Shown here piece after piece: positions 33,491 through 46,059 of a stretch of 64,000 nucleotides of DNA. The stretch is taken from the NCBI RefSeq assembly GCF_032854445.1, contig NC_088307.1, forward strand, positions 25,619,953 to 25,683,952, read 5' to 3'. A model generated the notes under the pieces. It did no database searches. It saw only the letters and a program-made list of their open reading frames with translations, and was not told where the DNA came from. Source of the stretch: Liolophura sinensis (lineage: Eukaryota > Mollusca > Polyplacophora > Chitonida > Chitonidae). The first letter of the stretch is position 1, and every line of letters begins with the position of its first letter. Both the position numbers and the translations under genes were made by a program.

Positions 33491-33559
33491 TTTCCATTAC
33501 ACAAAGAGTACATGTGTCCCATCGACATATGGTAGTTCATCTGAAAATAATCTTGTGCC

Positions 33560-33870
33560 ATAGTAAACAGATACAGAACTTCTACATCAATTTCCCAGCC
33601 TCAGACCACTACAATAATCACCGCTGAAGAGAATGTCCTCAAAGTGGATTGTCCTTAGTACAGACGTCCACTTTGAGTTTCGTGTTTACTGAGACAGGCT
33701 TTCATCAGCAGAACCCTGTCTGATTTCAACAAGCTGATCAAAGCCTAGCAAAACAGGAAGGAACAGTTCGCTGCCCTTTACACAACCTCTTTAATGTTCG
33801 AAGGGACAGATGTTGCGAAAATATGCAAATTGCACCAGTACCCCAGAGCTTTGATCTGGGACATTAGAAG
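33560..33870. other. unique block with a hairpin and an octamer
   Basis: CTCAAAGTGGA at 33638-33648 and its exact inverse TCCACTTTGAG at 33667-33677 can form an 11 bp stem with an 18 nt loop. ATGCAAAT, the POU octamer, is at 33823-33830. The block is non-repetitive with no frames. A conserved enhancer or a structured RNA are possibilities. Confidence 0.35.
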
Positions 33871-34189
33871 CTGAGATAAAATGAGTAAAGCTTAATTTGG
33901 CTCGGTTTTGAGTGGTTCATGGACATCTCACTGTCTGAAGGTATTCTCTTCATGCAGGTTTGAATAATGAAAGAACAAAGAGAATATTTCAAAGAAGAAA
34001 GATAAACACACAAGTGGTTCTTGATCTTTAAATCATTAAATAGAAAGGTCGATACATGTGGAAAATTGGAAGTTTTTTTGTTTATTAGTTGTTCATCAGA
34101 AAGCAAAATCTTGATGCAATTTCCCCCTGGAAATATGATATCCAGACATGCTCAGATCAGAGGTGGCAAGGTTTAAATAGGAAGAAACC
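33871..34189. other. AT-rich spacer
   Basis: An 80-codon minus frame (33864-34106) is not recognised. Confidence 0.35.
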
Positions 34190-34194
34190 AGAGT

Positions 34195-34640
34195 ATTTCC
34201 ATGGAAAGAAGACAATTCCCAATGGACAGAAAGTAATTCTCATTGGGGGGGGGGGGGGGGGGGGGAATTCCCTAATGCAAACCAGGCAACTTCAGAGAGA
34301 AAGAAGACAATTCCCAATGGACAGAAGGTAATTCCCATTGGGGGAAAATGGCAATTCCCTAATGCAAACCAGGCATCTGGGAAAGAAGACAATTCCCAAT
34401 GGACAGAAAGTAATTCCCATTGGGGGGGGTGGGGATTCCCTAATGCAAACCAGGCAACTTCAGAGGGAAAGAAGACAATTCCCCATGGACAGAAGGTAGT
34501 TCCCATTGGGGGGAGGGCAATTCCCTAATGCAAACCAGGCAACTTCAGAGGGAAAGAAGACAATTCCCCATGGACAGACGGTAATTCCCATTGGGGAAAA
34601 AGGGAAATTCCCCTAATGCCTAATTCCCTAAACCAGGGAA
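34195..34640. repeat. ~85 bp tandem repeat, five copies, with G tracts
   Basis: Each unit contains AAGAAGACAATTCCCAATGG, ACAGAAAGTAATTCCCATTG, a G tract of variable length (G22 at 34245-34266) and CCCTAATGCAAACCAGGCAA. CCCAATGG and CCCATTGG are inverted CCAAT-type words. Frames of 80-88 codons are repeat artefacts. Confidence 0.95.
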
Positions 34641-35279
34641 AGATTAATTCTGCAGAACTGGGCAAATTCCCCATGGAAACCATAGCAAATGCTGTCAAAA
34701 AAAAAAATGTCTCATTTTTTTTGGGCAAAAATGGAGGTTTGAAGTTAACCATCTATTGCAGCTGTTAACTTTTTTATGCTAAGCATCACTATCATTCCTC
34801 TCTTGCAAACAAAATGATAAAGCATCCCAGTTAAGGATTTATATACGTGTAATATTCTTAAGCATAAGCAGTAATACAACTGCAAGGCCTTCTCCTTTGT
34901 TACTGACCAAGATCACCCCTTCAGGGTCCACGAGTGGTATATGAATGTTGAGCTGGATGCTCAGATCCAATTGAGTTTGCTTCAAATACTAACTAGAACC
35001 AGGGATAGAGTATCAATCAGGCAGATAATGGTGAAACATTCCAATTCCCACCCCTGATGTCAATCACACATCAGTATTTGTTCTCCCCTCCCCCCCCCCC
35101 CAAACACCCACCCACAGCAACAAAAATGCTATATGATTCAGCGAATTTACAGTTTCCATTTTAATACAAGATTCAGAATATTCATTACAAGAGATAATAA
35201 TCCCATATAAAATCAAATGAAATGCACGTGGCTTTAGTGATATGATCATAGGCCAAATCTGACAGAATGATGCTTAGCG
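34641..35279. other. spacer with a C tract
   Basis: A run of A at 34699-34708 and a C-rich tract at 35087-35101. Otherwise unremarkable. Confidence 0.35.
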
Positions 35280-35810
35280 AGAAAACAGTAGGCAATTAGA
35301 CAGGCGGAGAGACAGTGGAGAAGTGCTGTGTAATTCACCCCGCCTTCCCGCCTCAGGCCACGAGCACACATCCCACTCGGCCCAGGTTGTAATGAAATTT
35401 CCTGCGACCCAACCAAATTAATTTGTCTCGGACGGAATGAGAGGGGAGTTTATTCGCTACTTATTTCTCCGGTGAGCAGATGTGAAAATTGCTATCTTAA
35501 ATATTATTACTGTTGCTGTGCCATCTCGAAATTATTGAGAACTGGGAATGCGGGAGAAAAAAAAGGTGAGGAGAATAGGAGAGCAGCTTGCGTTTGGTGC
35601 CTTTGGGGTGGGGCAGGAGAGAGGGAAAGAGGAGGGGGGGGGGGGAGGCAAAGTGGACAGACTGGCGAAGCAAGGGGAGATCAATACCGCCATTAATCAG
35701 TCCACGAGGACTGGGGATGGGGGGTGCAGCTGGGGCATTATGGGATACCTTGTGTCGCATGACAAAGGGCGGCACAAGAAATCATAGAGAGCAACCGGGT
35801 GACATATGAG
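35280..35810. other. unique GC-richer block, conserved-element candidate
   Basis: CAAATTAATTTG, a perfect 12 bp palindrome with paired homeodomain cores, is at 35414-35425. A purine-rich stretch with a G tract is at 35620-35650. Short overlapping frames (73-92 codons) come from the purine bias. Strong contrast with neighbouring AT-rich DNA suggests a regulatory element. Confidence 0.3.
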
Positions 35811-37109
35811 AGCAATACATGCACAGCTTTAATATCTGTAGAGTAAGTCACATGGTTCTGCCGTTAAACTATCGATTTCCATATGTATAAAACTCCTGGC
35901 CACGTATACGGACCGGCTAAGTAAATGTCAGTACACTATAGCTAGATGTCGCTATTATTGACTGAGAATGACTACAATTGTTTTTACAAGAAACTTAGTA
36001 CTGCTGAACTAGCACACCTGTCCTGAATGGAGCTTTGAAGTCTATATTCTAGTCATAATATTGATCGCTCTATCTCACTTATGAGCCATTTCAGTAAACG
36101 TACCACAACATGTATCCCTGAATATTTTAGACGATCGGAAATACTCCAAATTTTGCATGCACATTTTTGATTCAAATTACTTCAACACTGGATGAAATTT
36201 GCATCCAACATATAAATCAATGGTGAAGTTATTACTGGTATATCACTTAAAACGTTCAGTTTAAAATAAAACAATATCTTTGAAACACATGTACTTAATT
36301 ACAATGGATATTTACCTTTAAAGCATTTTATAATAAACAACAATAACATCAAATTAATAAATATGACAAACACAAAGATCAAGGACAAAGGCACTGATGG
36401 ATAATGCTTTTCTCAGAAACATCAAAGCCATCTGGCAATTATTTCAGTCAAATGATCCCCTAAAAGCCTAGTGCTTCTCTTTGGAAAAGGGACACAGAAC
36501 TAAACATCAACACAGAGAGTGTATATGTGGAACTGGAGACATGAACTGCACGTCAAGATGGTGATGATGAAACTGCCCATATGGGTTCTGCCAATGTTGT
36601 TTACTTGGGATATTTTAACAGATGTTCTTCACCTTTTGACAACAACACAAATACCCCTTTTTTTCCATGAACAATTACTAAAACATATATACTTTTTTAC
36701 ACATATATGGAATGTGTACCATGAATTTCATTACCTTTAAAACATTGCAAAGTACATTCAGAGAGATGTTTCGGTTCAAATTATTGAACACATTTAAATT
36801 TTTGGTTTTTTACAAAAAGATGGGTGTCTATTGCTTGCTTGGAGTTTAACATGCATTCTTTTCAAGGTCATTTATCATATTTGACATCAAATTTTGTCCA
36901 TGAATAAGTTACTTATGTTGTCAGCCTGAAATTCTGATGAGAGCTCTATTAATATAGTCTAGACTGATGTATTGAGGGTTGGTTTTAAAGGTACATGCAG
37001 GATGATACCATACAAGGAGCTTTTATTTACCTCTAAAAATGAACTTTTTGGGAAAAAATTTTGTAGGCAAATACATTAGACTGTAGTGATTGTCTGTAAC
37101 TGGACAGTT
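35811..37109. other. AT-rich unique sequence
   Basis: A short SINE B-like tail piece may lie near 36835-36870 (gcttgcttggagtttaac). No gene. Confidence 0.35.
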
Positions 37110-37390
37110 CAAATGCCCACATGTATAATTATGTGCTGCCCCACTGGAATGCCATGCTAAATACAAGAAAGAGACCCTCAAGCCAAAAAAAAAACAAAAA
37201 ACACAGAAATATCCTGAAAAATATCAGCACTGAAAATAAAAGGGGGCAAATGCCCACATGTATAATTATGTGCTGCCCCACTGGAATGCCATTCTAAATA
37301 CAAAAAATGGGACCCTCAAGCCAAAAAAAAAAAAAAAAAATAAAAAAAAAATAAAAAAACAGGAATATCCTGAAAAAACATGAGCAATGA
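37110..37390. repeat. imperfect tandem duplication of ~120 bp
   Basis: aaatgcccacatgtataatt, atgtgctgccccactggaat and gaccctcaagcc followed by an A run and aatatcctgaaaaa occur at 37110-37229 and again at 37246-37390. The A runs differ in length and the second contains AAAT interruptions. Confidence 0.93.
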
Positions 37391-37689
37391 ACAAAACAAA
37401 AGGTGGATTTTAAGATTTATTTTTATACCATTTTGATTTTTTTTAGCGTTGGCTCACCCCTAAAACAGAAAATAAAATTGGTACTGATTCCTTCTATACA
37501 TGAAGCTTCTTTTACAGCTCTACCATAATTGCTCAACTCCAAAACTCTTGTTCACATTTAAATTAGGCAGCCACAAAGAAAAATAAACAGTAATATGAAA
37601 ATCAGGCTATATTAGCCAAATTCCAAAACTAAATTCTCCTGACTTTGCACAAACAGTAGCACACAAACATCACTGTTAAGTTGTCAGAA
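37391..37689. other. AT-rich spacer
   Basis: Nothing identifiable. Confidence 0.35.
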
Positions 37690-38110
37690 CCACAAGGTTC
37701 ATTCTGGTGTCAAGGCACCATCTTGTGATCAAAGCATGGTTGATTAGCCAACTTTAAAGCTTACACCAGTGTAAAGTGAAACACATTGGCACCCAGACAA
37801 ACACTTACCCTCAAGACAGGGTGTCCGTCTTACCCTGGAATTGTCTGGGGGCACGAGTTCGTCTCAGACAGGAAGTACCGAGTCACCACGTCATTTCATC
37901 CCCTCAGACCCGCTAACTGAGGGTGCCTGACCCAAACAATGCTAGGGGAAAACATTGGCCACGCGCTCTCCCAGACAACGCCACAGCAACCTGAGTACTG
38001 GCCGCTAAAAAACATGCAGCGAAGAATCGAGAAGGGAGAGATGATGTGAGTCAGGCCAGACGCTTTAAGACAGTGTGCGATGGAAGGAGGGATTAACATC
38101 ACAGACCCCT
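37690..38110. other. unique block with minus-strand donor-like sites
   Basis: Balanced composition. On the minus strand TTGAGG/GTAAGTG (37807 area) and TTCCAG/GGTAAG (37833 area) are donor-like, but the frame upstream (68 codons, 37896-38102) is not protein-like. Retained as a conserved-element candidate. Confidence 0.25.
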
Positions 38111-38840
38111 AAAACAGTCTATTACTGTCAATCGTCAACCTTATTTGCGGGCTTGAGCGGTGCACACTTTGACACCTTCTTCTGAAGAACATTTATCATT
38201 ACGTATAGGCTTTTGCAAATGAAGTCTTGAAACTGATGAGCAATGAAAGATATAAAACTGATGTATAATTACAGTTTAAAAACACATAAATTAAACGCAA
38301 AAATATTCATCTATATAAAAATTAGGTTGGCACATTAATACAGACAAAGAATACAAATTAATTATTGTATTAGTGATGGAAAGGCAGAAGACGGAACATG
38401 CGATATGACTGTATATACAATCACTTGCTACAGTATTTACTTACGTGCTTTTGTTGTGGTCTATATTCAAAACTTTTACACCTATATGCTAACTGAGCCA
38501 GACAACTGGAGTATAAATTTACTAATCTGTGTATACTTGATTTATGTCGCAAGCCTAGATATACACGTAAATGTATGTGGAAAATCAAGTTTACTTGTAT
38601 AACTCTACCTCCAGACTTCCTCTTCCTTTGGGGGTGTTTCTGTGAAATTACCATTTCATGACATGTACTCGCCTTAAAAAACAAGGGTAGATTGTGTATT
38701 TTAATGTATTAATTGTTACAGTATCTATGTAAAATGCTACCATGCAGAGCCATTCATAAAGTTGCTACGTACCTGTACCTTACCTGGATGTGCGCATGTT
38801 TGTGTTAGCAATTAAAAGAAGACTAATATGAAGTACATGT
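38111..38840. other. AT-rich unique sequence
   Basis: Overlapping frames of 65 and 87 codons at 38405-38684 are not recognised. No repeats. Confidence 0.35.
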
Positions 38841-39136
38841 CAGATGAAATGAGGGGCCTCCGTGGCTCAGTCGGTTAGCGCGCTAGCGCAGCGTAATGAC
38901 CCAGGAGCCTCTCACCATTGCGGTCGCTGTGAGTTCAAGTCCACCTCATGCTGGCTTCCTCTCCGGCCATAAGTGGGAAGGTCTGACAGCAACCTGCGGA
39001 TGGTCGTGGGTTTCCCCCGGGCTCTGCCCAGTTTCCACCCACCATAATGCTGGCCGCCGTCGTATAAGTGAAATATTCTTGAGTACGGCGTAAAACACCA
39101 ATCAAATAAATAAATCAAATAAATCAGATGAAATGA
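38841..39136 (+). repeat. SINE family A, full length, perfect target-site duplication
   Basis: Direct repeats CAGATGAAATGA at 38841-38852 and 39125-39136 flank a 272 bp element. The head resembles a tRNA with a long variable arm: A box TGGCTCAGTCGG at 38863-38874 and B box GTTCAAGTCC at 38933-38942. The body includes ggatggtcgtgggtttcccc and accataatgctggccgccgt. The 3' end is GAAATATTCTTGAGTACGG with (AAAT)n. The intact promoter and exact duplication mark a fairly young insertion and define the family. Confidence 0.96.
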
Positions 39137-40671
39137 CATTTGACCACTGTCCAGGGAATTAATAGCTCAAACATGTTTTTCAGAATTTTTTCAAAGCAAG
39201 AAATTCTGCAGTTGTATCAATATTTCTTCTTTTTTCAAAATTTTTCGCTTGCAATAGTTCTAAGGTCTATCCAGTGAGTGCATTTATAGCCTTTGATCTA
39301 CATCTATTCATACACACTTTGACTGCATGGTGGTGACGTCTAGCTGCCCCTGTGTGTTGATTATGCAATACACTATTACTGATGTGTGAACTCTTTCACA
39401 GGGAAGAAGAATGCCCTCGCTAAGTGACAGAGATACCTTCGATAAATAGATATACATGTACTTGGCATTAGGGATGTGTGAATGCTTTAGGGGATGAAGA
39501 ATTCCATTGTAAATTGACTGAATTGTAGGTGCCTTGATTCCATAAATAAATACAATCAGTAGTACTTTAGTGCCTAAATGCTTTAGGGAAAAACAATTAG
39601 ATATAAACTGTAAACTGACTTGTCTGAGTCACATTCGAGAAATAAATATATAGCATTACTTGTACTAATTAATTGTGGTGGCTGTAAGTATTAAAATGTA
39701 CAAAAGCCAGGCCTCCAGGAATAGTCGCAGATTGAGTTATGATTCAGCTGCCTGGATCCAAACAATAGGCATCTCTCTGACAGGTTGTTTGGTCTGGCTG
39801 GCAAACACAAATACACACAAGGGATAATCTGACATAACCCATATGGCTCACAAAGGCACAGGCCTCAGGTCGCCACCAAGGGACATAACTGATTTGTGTA
39901 AAGTGTACGCCCATTTAATTACTGGAGACCGGTACAGTGTGAAACAGGTACAGAGGGTATTACATCTCTCTGAGGGTGAAATGTGACTAAATAGGGGGAT
40001 GGTGTAATGAATATAATATATAAAGATGCTTAATACAGTACACATCTAAAACGAAAAGTACTAAAATGTACAAAGCTGGAGTAAAGAATATTCAAATTTG
40101 CTGCATTTCCTGGGTGCACCTTTAATAGAAGCTGACTACAGTACATCCAGTTACTTTAACATGTAAGTCTATATCCATATTAGCCCACATCAATTTTCAT
40201 TGTTTTCTGACAGGCAGAATACATTTGTTTTTTGGAATGCTGCAGTAGAGTATGAAATAAAAGATAAAACTTAAAAATCACCTTTATATAAGAAAAGCAC
40301 AATGAGAGGAAGCCACATGTAAGTATTCAACAATGGTTCACTTATTAAGGAAGATGCTTTGCTGATGCTAATTGTGAGATTAAAAACTTCCAAAATTTCA
40401 AAAATATAATTAGCCGATAAAAAAGCAATTAATTTGATTTCCTTGAGACGTTCACCCACAGCTGACTGATATTAAGCTACTTTCAACCAAGTGACTGTAC
40501 TAGTCAAGAATAATGTTCAAATAGAAGAAATTAAATAAGACTGAAAATACATCCATGACATCTTGATTCAGAAAACAACAATGTGTTTATCTGGGCATGG
40601 AGAAAACCTCCAACCTTTGGCAACCATCTGCAGACCTGCCACTTGTGATGTATATACATGTCCTTTCACCT
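39137..40671. other. AT-rich unique sequence
   Basis: No gene. A weakly repeated phrase (aatgctttagggaaaa / gaatgctttaggggatgaag) occurs near 39481 and 39579, suggesting decayed duplication. The part at 40570-40650 shows faint SINE A2 resemblance. Confidence 0.35.
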
Positions 40672-40966
40672 TATTTAATACAGAGGGGCCTCCATGGATC
40701 AGTTGGTTAACGCTAGTGCAGCATGATGACCCAGCAGTCTCTAACCAATGCGGTTGCTGTAAGTTCAAGTCCACCTCATGCTGGCTTCCTCTCCGGCCGT
40801 ACGTGGGAAGGTCTTTCAGCAACCTGCGAATGGTCATGGGTTTCCCCCGGGCTCTGCCCGATTTCCACCCACCATAATGCTGGCCATTGTCGTACAAGTG
40901 AAATATTCTTGAGTACGGCGTAAAACACCAATGAAACAAATAAATAAATAAGTATTTAATACAGAG
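40672..40966 (+). repeat. SINE family A, full length, 14 bp target-site duplication
   Basis: TATTTAATACAGAG at 40672-40685 and 40953-40966 flank the element. Head: A box TGGATCAGTTGG (40695-40706) and B box GTTCAAGTCC (40753-40762). Body and 3' end as in the copy at 38853-39124, with scattered substitutions. The same strand as its neighbour 1.8 kb away. Confidence 0.96.
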
Positions 40967-41094
40967 ACAGTTCAATCTGTACTCCATATATTGGTCAGAA
41001 TCAAGGAATGTGATGTTTAACGAACGTGTATTTAAGGAGATCCCAACATCCATATAAGCAGGAGCTGATGACAGCTTACAAGAAGACTCAGTAT
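40967..41094. other. short spacer
   Basis: Nothing identifiable. Confidence 0.3.
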
Positions 41095-41165
41095 ATGTAC
41101 ACACATCTAACGACTCCTCGCTGAATATGACTGAAAAATTGTTAAGTATGACCACAAGCGCTCAA
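41095..41165 (+). repeat. SINE family B, 3' fragment
   Basis: catctaacgactcctcgctg, atatgactgaaaaattgtta and gtatgaccacaagcgctc match the 3' part of SINE B at 9345-9661. Confidence 0.8.
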
Positions 41166-43690
41166 AACCAGTGTAAGCCCCGTATATGCCATATGCCAGC
41201 CTCTGGTATACATATATATAAGAAGTAAAGGTATGAAACACTTTTCGGCCGGCACTACCGGATGTCTCCAAAATTTAAAAAATAAAGCCTTCGACCTCCA
41301 CCTTTTTCACTTCACTCCCTTCTTTACAACATAAAACCCAAAGCATAAACACACATATGTACATACATACAATGGACTTCGTGTAAGACCACCTGAAACA
41401 TCCTTATGAGGCTACAGCCTCTATAAGACCTTGAGAACAGCAGAGACAGTGCATCTTCCTGGGTAACAGCTGTGGACACCTGGTCATATGCATGTGTACA
41501 TAAAGCTATGAGCGCAGCTTTCCAGGAAACAGGCTGTTTAACTACAAAAAAAATAAGACAGGACCAAAAAAAAAAAAATAGATTTATACATCAGATATGG
41601 GGAAGCAGTATGGTGAGAAACATAATCTACTGTGACACAAACAGGCTAACAGCTGAGAATAATTCACCCTACCACCTCATTTCCTAATTGCTGGTCTCTG
41701 GCTGCCTCAACCTACTCTATCAAGCACCATCCTCCTCAATCTGGGGTATTCTCTACACTGGACGCCTTGGACAATTGGCTCTTTAACTCTGACAGCAGAA
41801 GGCTATCAAACAGGTGTGAATGCTTAAAACAACAACGCTTAGCCCCGAAATTGCTCAAACATGAGCGACAACATATGTTCTCCATGTAACAGTCGACTCC
41901 TCCATCAAAGTTTGGCCTTCACCTTTTCCCTTTTTGTTTTCTCTCTCTCTCCTTTTGGCCAACTTGTTTAAATTTCTCCAACGGTGAATCCCTGAGCCCC
42001 TCACTACCTCTGTCTATAAAACTGTAACTCCAATCATATACCCACCATCTCATGACAACTTACATGTAGTTTCAGGGTTTTTTTTCCCTCCTCAACATTT
42101 AGAGAGCTGTACTCATATACTGTATATAGATATGTAATTTATTAATATAAGCATGCAATGTGAAAATTCAGCAAAGAACCACTCTTTTCATCCAAGACTG
42201 ACTGTTTCACCCATGAATTTGTTCACAGCTACTCTAATTCTTCAACCCCTTAAGCGATCAATATTTTGAAACATTCTGAGAGAACTATAGGTGTATAGAG
42301 AAAAAAATTGGCACAGTTTTATGAAAATTGCATCTTGAGTGACACGAACAAATCATTTCGGCATTATTTTCCTAATATCTTTATGCATAAATTCCACTAA
42401 AAAAGGGCCTTAGATGTTGAGAATTTTGAAACTTTACAGTGCATGTCAACATGTGTGTATCCATTAGATGAACAATTTGTGAAAACAAAACAATTGTTTG
42501 TTCTTTTACTTGGGATCAACATAATACTTAACTAATTTCAATATTATTCTGTCCAATCAAAACCATGACTTCTTTTCATAACTTTTTAGAGTGCTGCCTC
42601 ACTGGAGCACCACACTATGGACATCAAAATGAAAATGATCCCACCATGATATATGTATAAAGGATATACTGAAACAACTGGCAAATAAATTTATAACAAA
42701 CAATATTGAATATACATGTATAAACTATCGATGATCAACACACCTGTGAACAAGCACTTTTTAAAGGACTTTCAAAGAATATCCTATATTTCCAACCACT
42801 TTAATGGTCGATCCATTCAGTGATTCAAGTAAAAACCTCTTTGTGGAAATTAATGGATATTATTTTGGTACCTTATTTATCAGTTCATTTGAAGCTTGAT
42901 TTAACAGACTAACTAACATTGAAAAATCATAGAAAAATAACTTTCCAACACATGCCCCAAAATATATCATTTTCTCATGACTTCCAAGGCCTAGAAAACT
43001 CTTGGACAAAATTTACATCTTTGTTTACAAGCACCAAGTTTTCAAGGACCTTAGGAAATCCTGGGTAATTTCATGACCCTAATAGTACAGAGAGGGAGGA
43101 AGTACCAATTTTAGGGTCTTGGACATGACCCAACTCTTGGGCAGGCTCAATTCTGTCACTTACAAGACAAACACACTCTAATCCTAGAACAGCGTCAGAT
43201 ATTTTGGCTCTGATGGTCTGTTGGAAACATTACCTTCTCAGATGAGTGGCACACAGACAGGCGGACAGACAGACAGGTCGACTAACAAAGCTAATTTCTG
43301 AGGGTACACAAATATTCTTCTGGCAGAATCTGCTTTGTGATTTAGTTTATCTACGTGTGCCACATACCCAACACCTGTTCCTCATCTTACCAAAAAGTGT
43401 TAACTACAAATGATAGGGAGTTGGATCTTGATGATCGGCAGTGCGGAAAACTTGGTTAGAAACTACAAGAAGTTGCTTTTATACTGACACAGAGTGTAGC
43501 AGTTAAGGCTTGTGAAAATCTCAATAGCTCTGCGTTGTAGGTAACAAGGAACTGCATTAACAGTCGTCCTTAACCTTATATTACCTTGATCTGTGATTGG
43601 ATATGATCCACTAAGTTTTACCTTATCAATCATTTCCTGGAAACTATTATTGTAATTAGTATTGTGTAAAACAAACACAAGAAGTTCTGA
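41166..43690. other. long AT-rich unique stretch
   Basis: A possible decayed family E copy lies at 42225-42420 (ctactctaattcttcaaccc, ctttatgcataaattccac) and a SINE B-like tail near 42505. Short frames (71 codons at 41472 and 43463) are not recognised. Confidence 0.35.
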
Positions 43691-43698
43691 ATATAAAA

Positions 43699-43862
43699 TT
43701 TATTTATTTATTTATTTGATTGGTGTGTGTTTTACGCCATACTCAAGAATATTTCACTTATACGACGGTGACCAGCATTATGGTGGGAGGAACCCGGGCA
43801 GAACCCAGGGGAAACCCACGACCATGCGCAGGTTGCTTGCAGGCCTTTATTTATGGCCCGGA
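43699..43862 (-). repeat. SINE family A, head-less copy
   Basis: (TTTA)n tail, gattggtgtgtgttttacgc, gaccagcattatggtgggag and ccatgcgcaggttgc in inverted orientation. A 7 bp TATAAAA occurs on both sides but is too short to call a duplication with confidence. Confidence 0.9.
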
Positions 43863-45180
43863 GTATAAAAGTAACTCTTTCTTGAAGATAGCTACATAGT
43901 TATAGCAAAACATAGATTACCAAATATCTTGATATATTCCGAGAGTCTTTGTTTCTTTATGATTTACAGAATCAGTATGTATACCCTTCAACAGTGATCA
44001 TTAATCAATGGTACCTTGCATATTAAACTGAAACCTGTCATAAAGCAGAATTCTTTACGAACCAGTCATCAGCACCGACAATGGAAAACTTTGCTCTGTA
44101 TTCATAACTAGAATGGCTACTCTGGAGATAAAAGCAACTGTTAAAAACCTGGAAATGGACAGGTTATACACAAAAGTTAGTTAACTCAATATTAAGCATT
44201 TAACAATATAAAATTTTTAAAAATCCTGCATTCTGAATAAATCCTGAAGACTTTCATATCTCACCAACACACAGCAAGCCAAAGTTAAAACAACGCCACA
44301 AACCCAACAAAATGCCATTAGCAGCCCAGCATCTCTACCACCCCATTCTCACTTCGCCTCACCCACACTCATGCCATGAACTCTATAAAACAGACAACAA
44401 TCACTCTTCCACACAATGCTTGTTCAGCCCCCACACAAAGGGCATTCCACTGCCCATCCCTTACCCTGGCAACCTTCAGAGTAAGGGCAGATTTGCATAT
44501 CTCTTTGTTACACAATACAGATCAGCCTGAGGTGGGTCAGGAAACTAGAAACCATTACAAGCAGGGTGAGCAGAGATGGAATTAGGAACTCCAGCTGAGT
44601 TCCGCATATTCTGACCCCTTTTTCGCCTCCAAATATTCGGCATAAATTATCAGGTTTTCCCCTCCTCAGGGACACTGGGGCTGGTGACAGATTCCCAAAG
44701 ACAATGGAGAGCCAGGACATGCATGGCTGTTTGTCAGTCCATGATGGATGTCATCAGTGCCATTTACATGTATGTTATCTCTGATGGGAAAACAGACAAA
44801 GGGCAAGTTGGGGGTGGTGGTGGGGAGGGTGTTTGGGAGGGGATTGTAGGGGACAGGTCAGGACAGCTATGAAGTGTGTTTGCATAAGTTCAACTGTGTT
44901 TACCATCAGACTCATTCACCAATATGGTGGGGGGTGGGAGGGGATGATAATAGAGGAAAATTCTGATTACAAGGATCTACAAGGTTCTTTCTGTGTTTAA
45001 CTCTACAAAAATTCTTGAAACGGAACAATTTCATTTACTTTTCTTATATTATTTGATTATTCTTTTAAACATCGTAAGTGACAATATTTCCACTTGTGAT
45101 ATACATATATATGTCATATCGGGCAGAAGGTATGTAGAGCAATCTTCATGCAAGACCACGCCATACAGCACAGTCAGCAG
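43863..45180. other. unique sequence
   Basis: Around 44300-44560 composition is C-rich with overlapping 69-72 codon frames, none recognised. G-rich runs at 44810-44840 and 44925-44945. No gene. Confidence 0.35.
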
Positions 45181-45224
45181 GTAAATGCCACCAAGGCCCC
45201 AAGAACTACACTGTATGGAAGCAG

Positions 45225-45315
45225 GGGTAACTCGAAAATTTCACGTATAAATACTGGGATTGAACTCACATCTCTAGCGACTGACAGGCCAGCACTTTAC
45301 CTATCAGCCATGGTC
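45225..45315 (-). repeat. tRNA-like SINE head
   Basis: On the minus strand a TGGCTGATAGGTAAAGTGC A-box-like region is followed about 35 bp later by GAGTTCAATCCC, a good B box (plus 45259-45270 region). The body cannot be assigned to family A or B. Confidence 0.45.
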
Positions 45316-45635
45316 TGCTCCCAGGATAATTTCAATGTCCTCATGTTCATGACGCAGCCTCACAGTACAACTATGTCAAAGACACTAGATAGGACACCCC
45401 CACCCTTTTCACAGCATACTGAACAAGTGACAAAATCACTTAATTTATGCTGAGCACCTGGTGAGAAAGTTTAGAGACTGTCAACTATGCTGGCTTCTTA
45501 GCCCTATGTGTGTCTCGGCCTTAAAATGAACTAGGGTATACTGACGGCTAGATCTTCTGATCGTTAAATATGGTAATAGGTAACTTTGTAATTTTAGGTG
45601 ATGTACTGTACAGACTGTAGATGTACACGTAATGA
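45316..45635. other. unique spacer
   Basis: Nothing identifiable. Confidence 0.3.
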
Positions 45636-45772
45636 TATTTACTTATTTGGCACCGTACTCAAGAATATTTCACTATTATGACGGTGGTCAGCATTATGGT
45701 GGGAGGAAATTGAGCAGAGCCCCAAGTGAAACCCACGACCATCCGCAAGTAGCTGGCAGACCTTCCCATGTA
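45636..45772 (-). repeat. SINE family A, head-less copy
   Basis: Short tail, caccgtactcaagaatattt, gtcagcattatggtgggagg and ccatccgcaagtagctggca. Confidence 0.88.
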
Positions 45773-46059
45773 CATTACCCGCGTAACAGATACATGTACA
45801 TCATTGAAGTTCAAGTTAATTAGAAAAACAGTCTAATCAAATAAGCTTTAAAAATTTGCTCATTAATTACAACAAACTCGAGTAAACCCCACAACAAATG
45901 CATGTCTATAGATATATAAATGAAACCTTTTTGCGTATGAAAGATCAACTTTCAGTGCAATTTATGCACCCTTTTCAACTGATTTTGGAAGCAAAACTAT
46001 ACACTGGTGGGGTTGGCTGATTTCTTCAAAATCCCAATATGCTACATTGTGATTAAGAT
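45773..46059. other. spacer with a family E piece
   Basis: Inverted family E words at about 45925-46030 (cctttttgcgtatgaaagat, gcaatttatgcaccctttt, actggtggggttggctga). Confidence 0.5.

Noticed and set aside
38853-39124. Functional tRNA gene
   Set aside because: The tRNA-like part is followed by a SINE body and tail and flanked by a target-site duplication.
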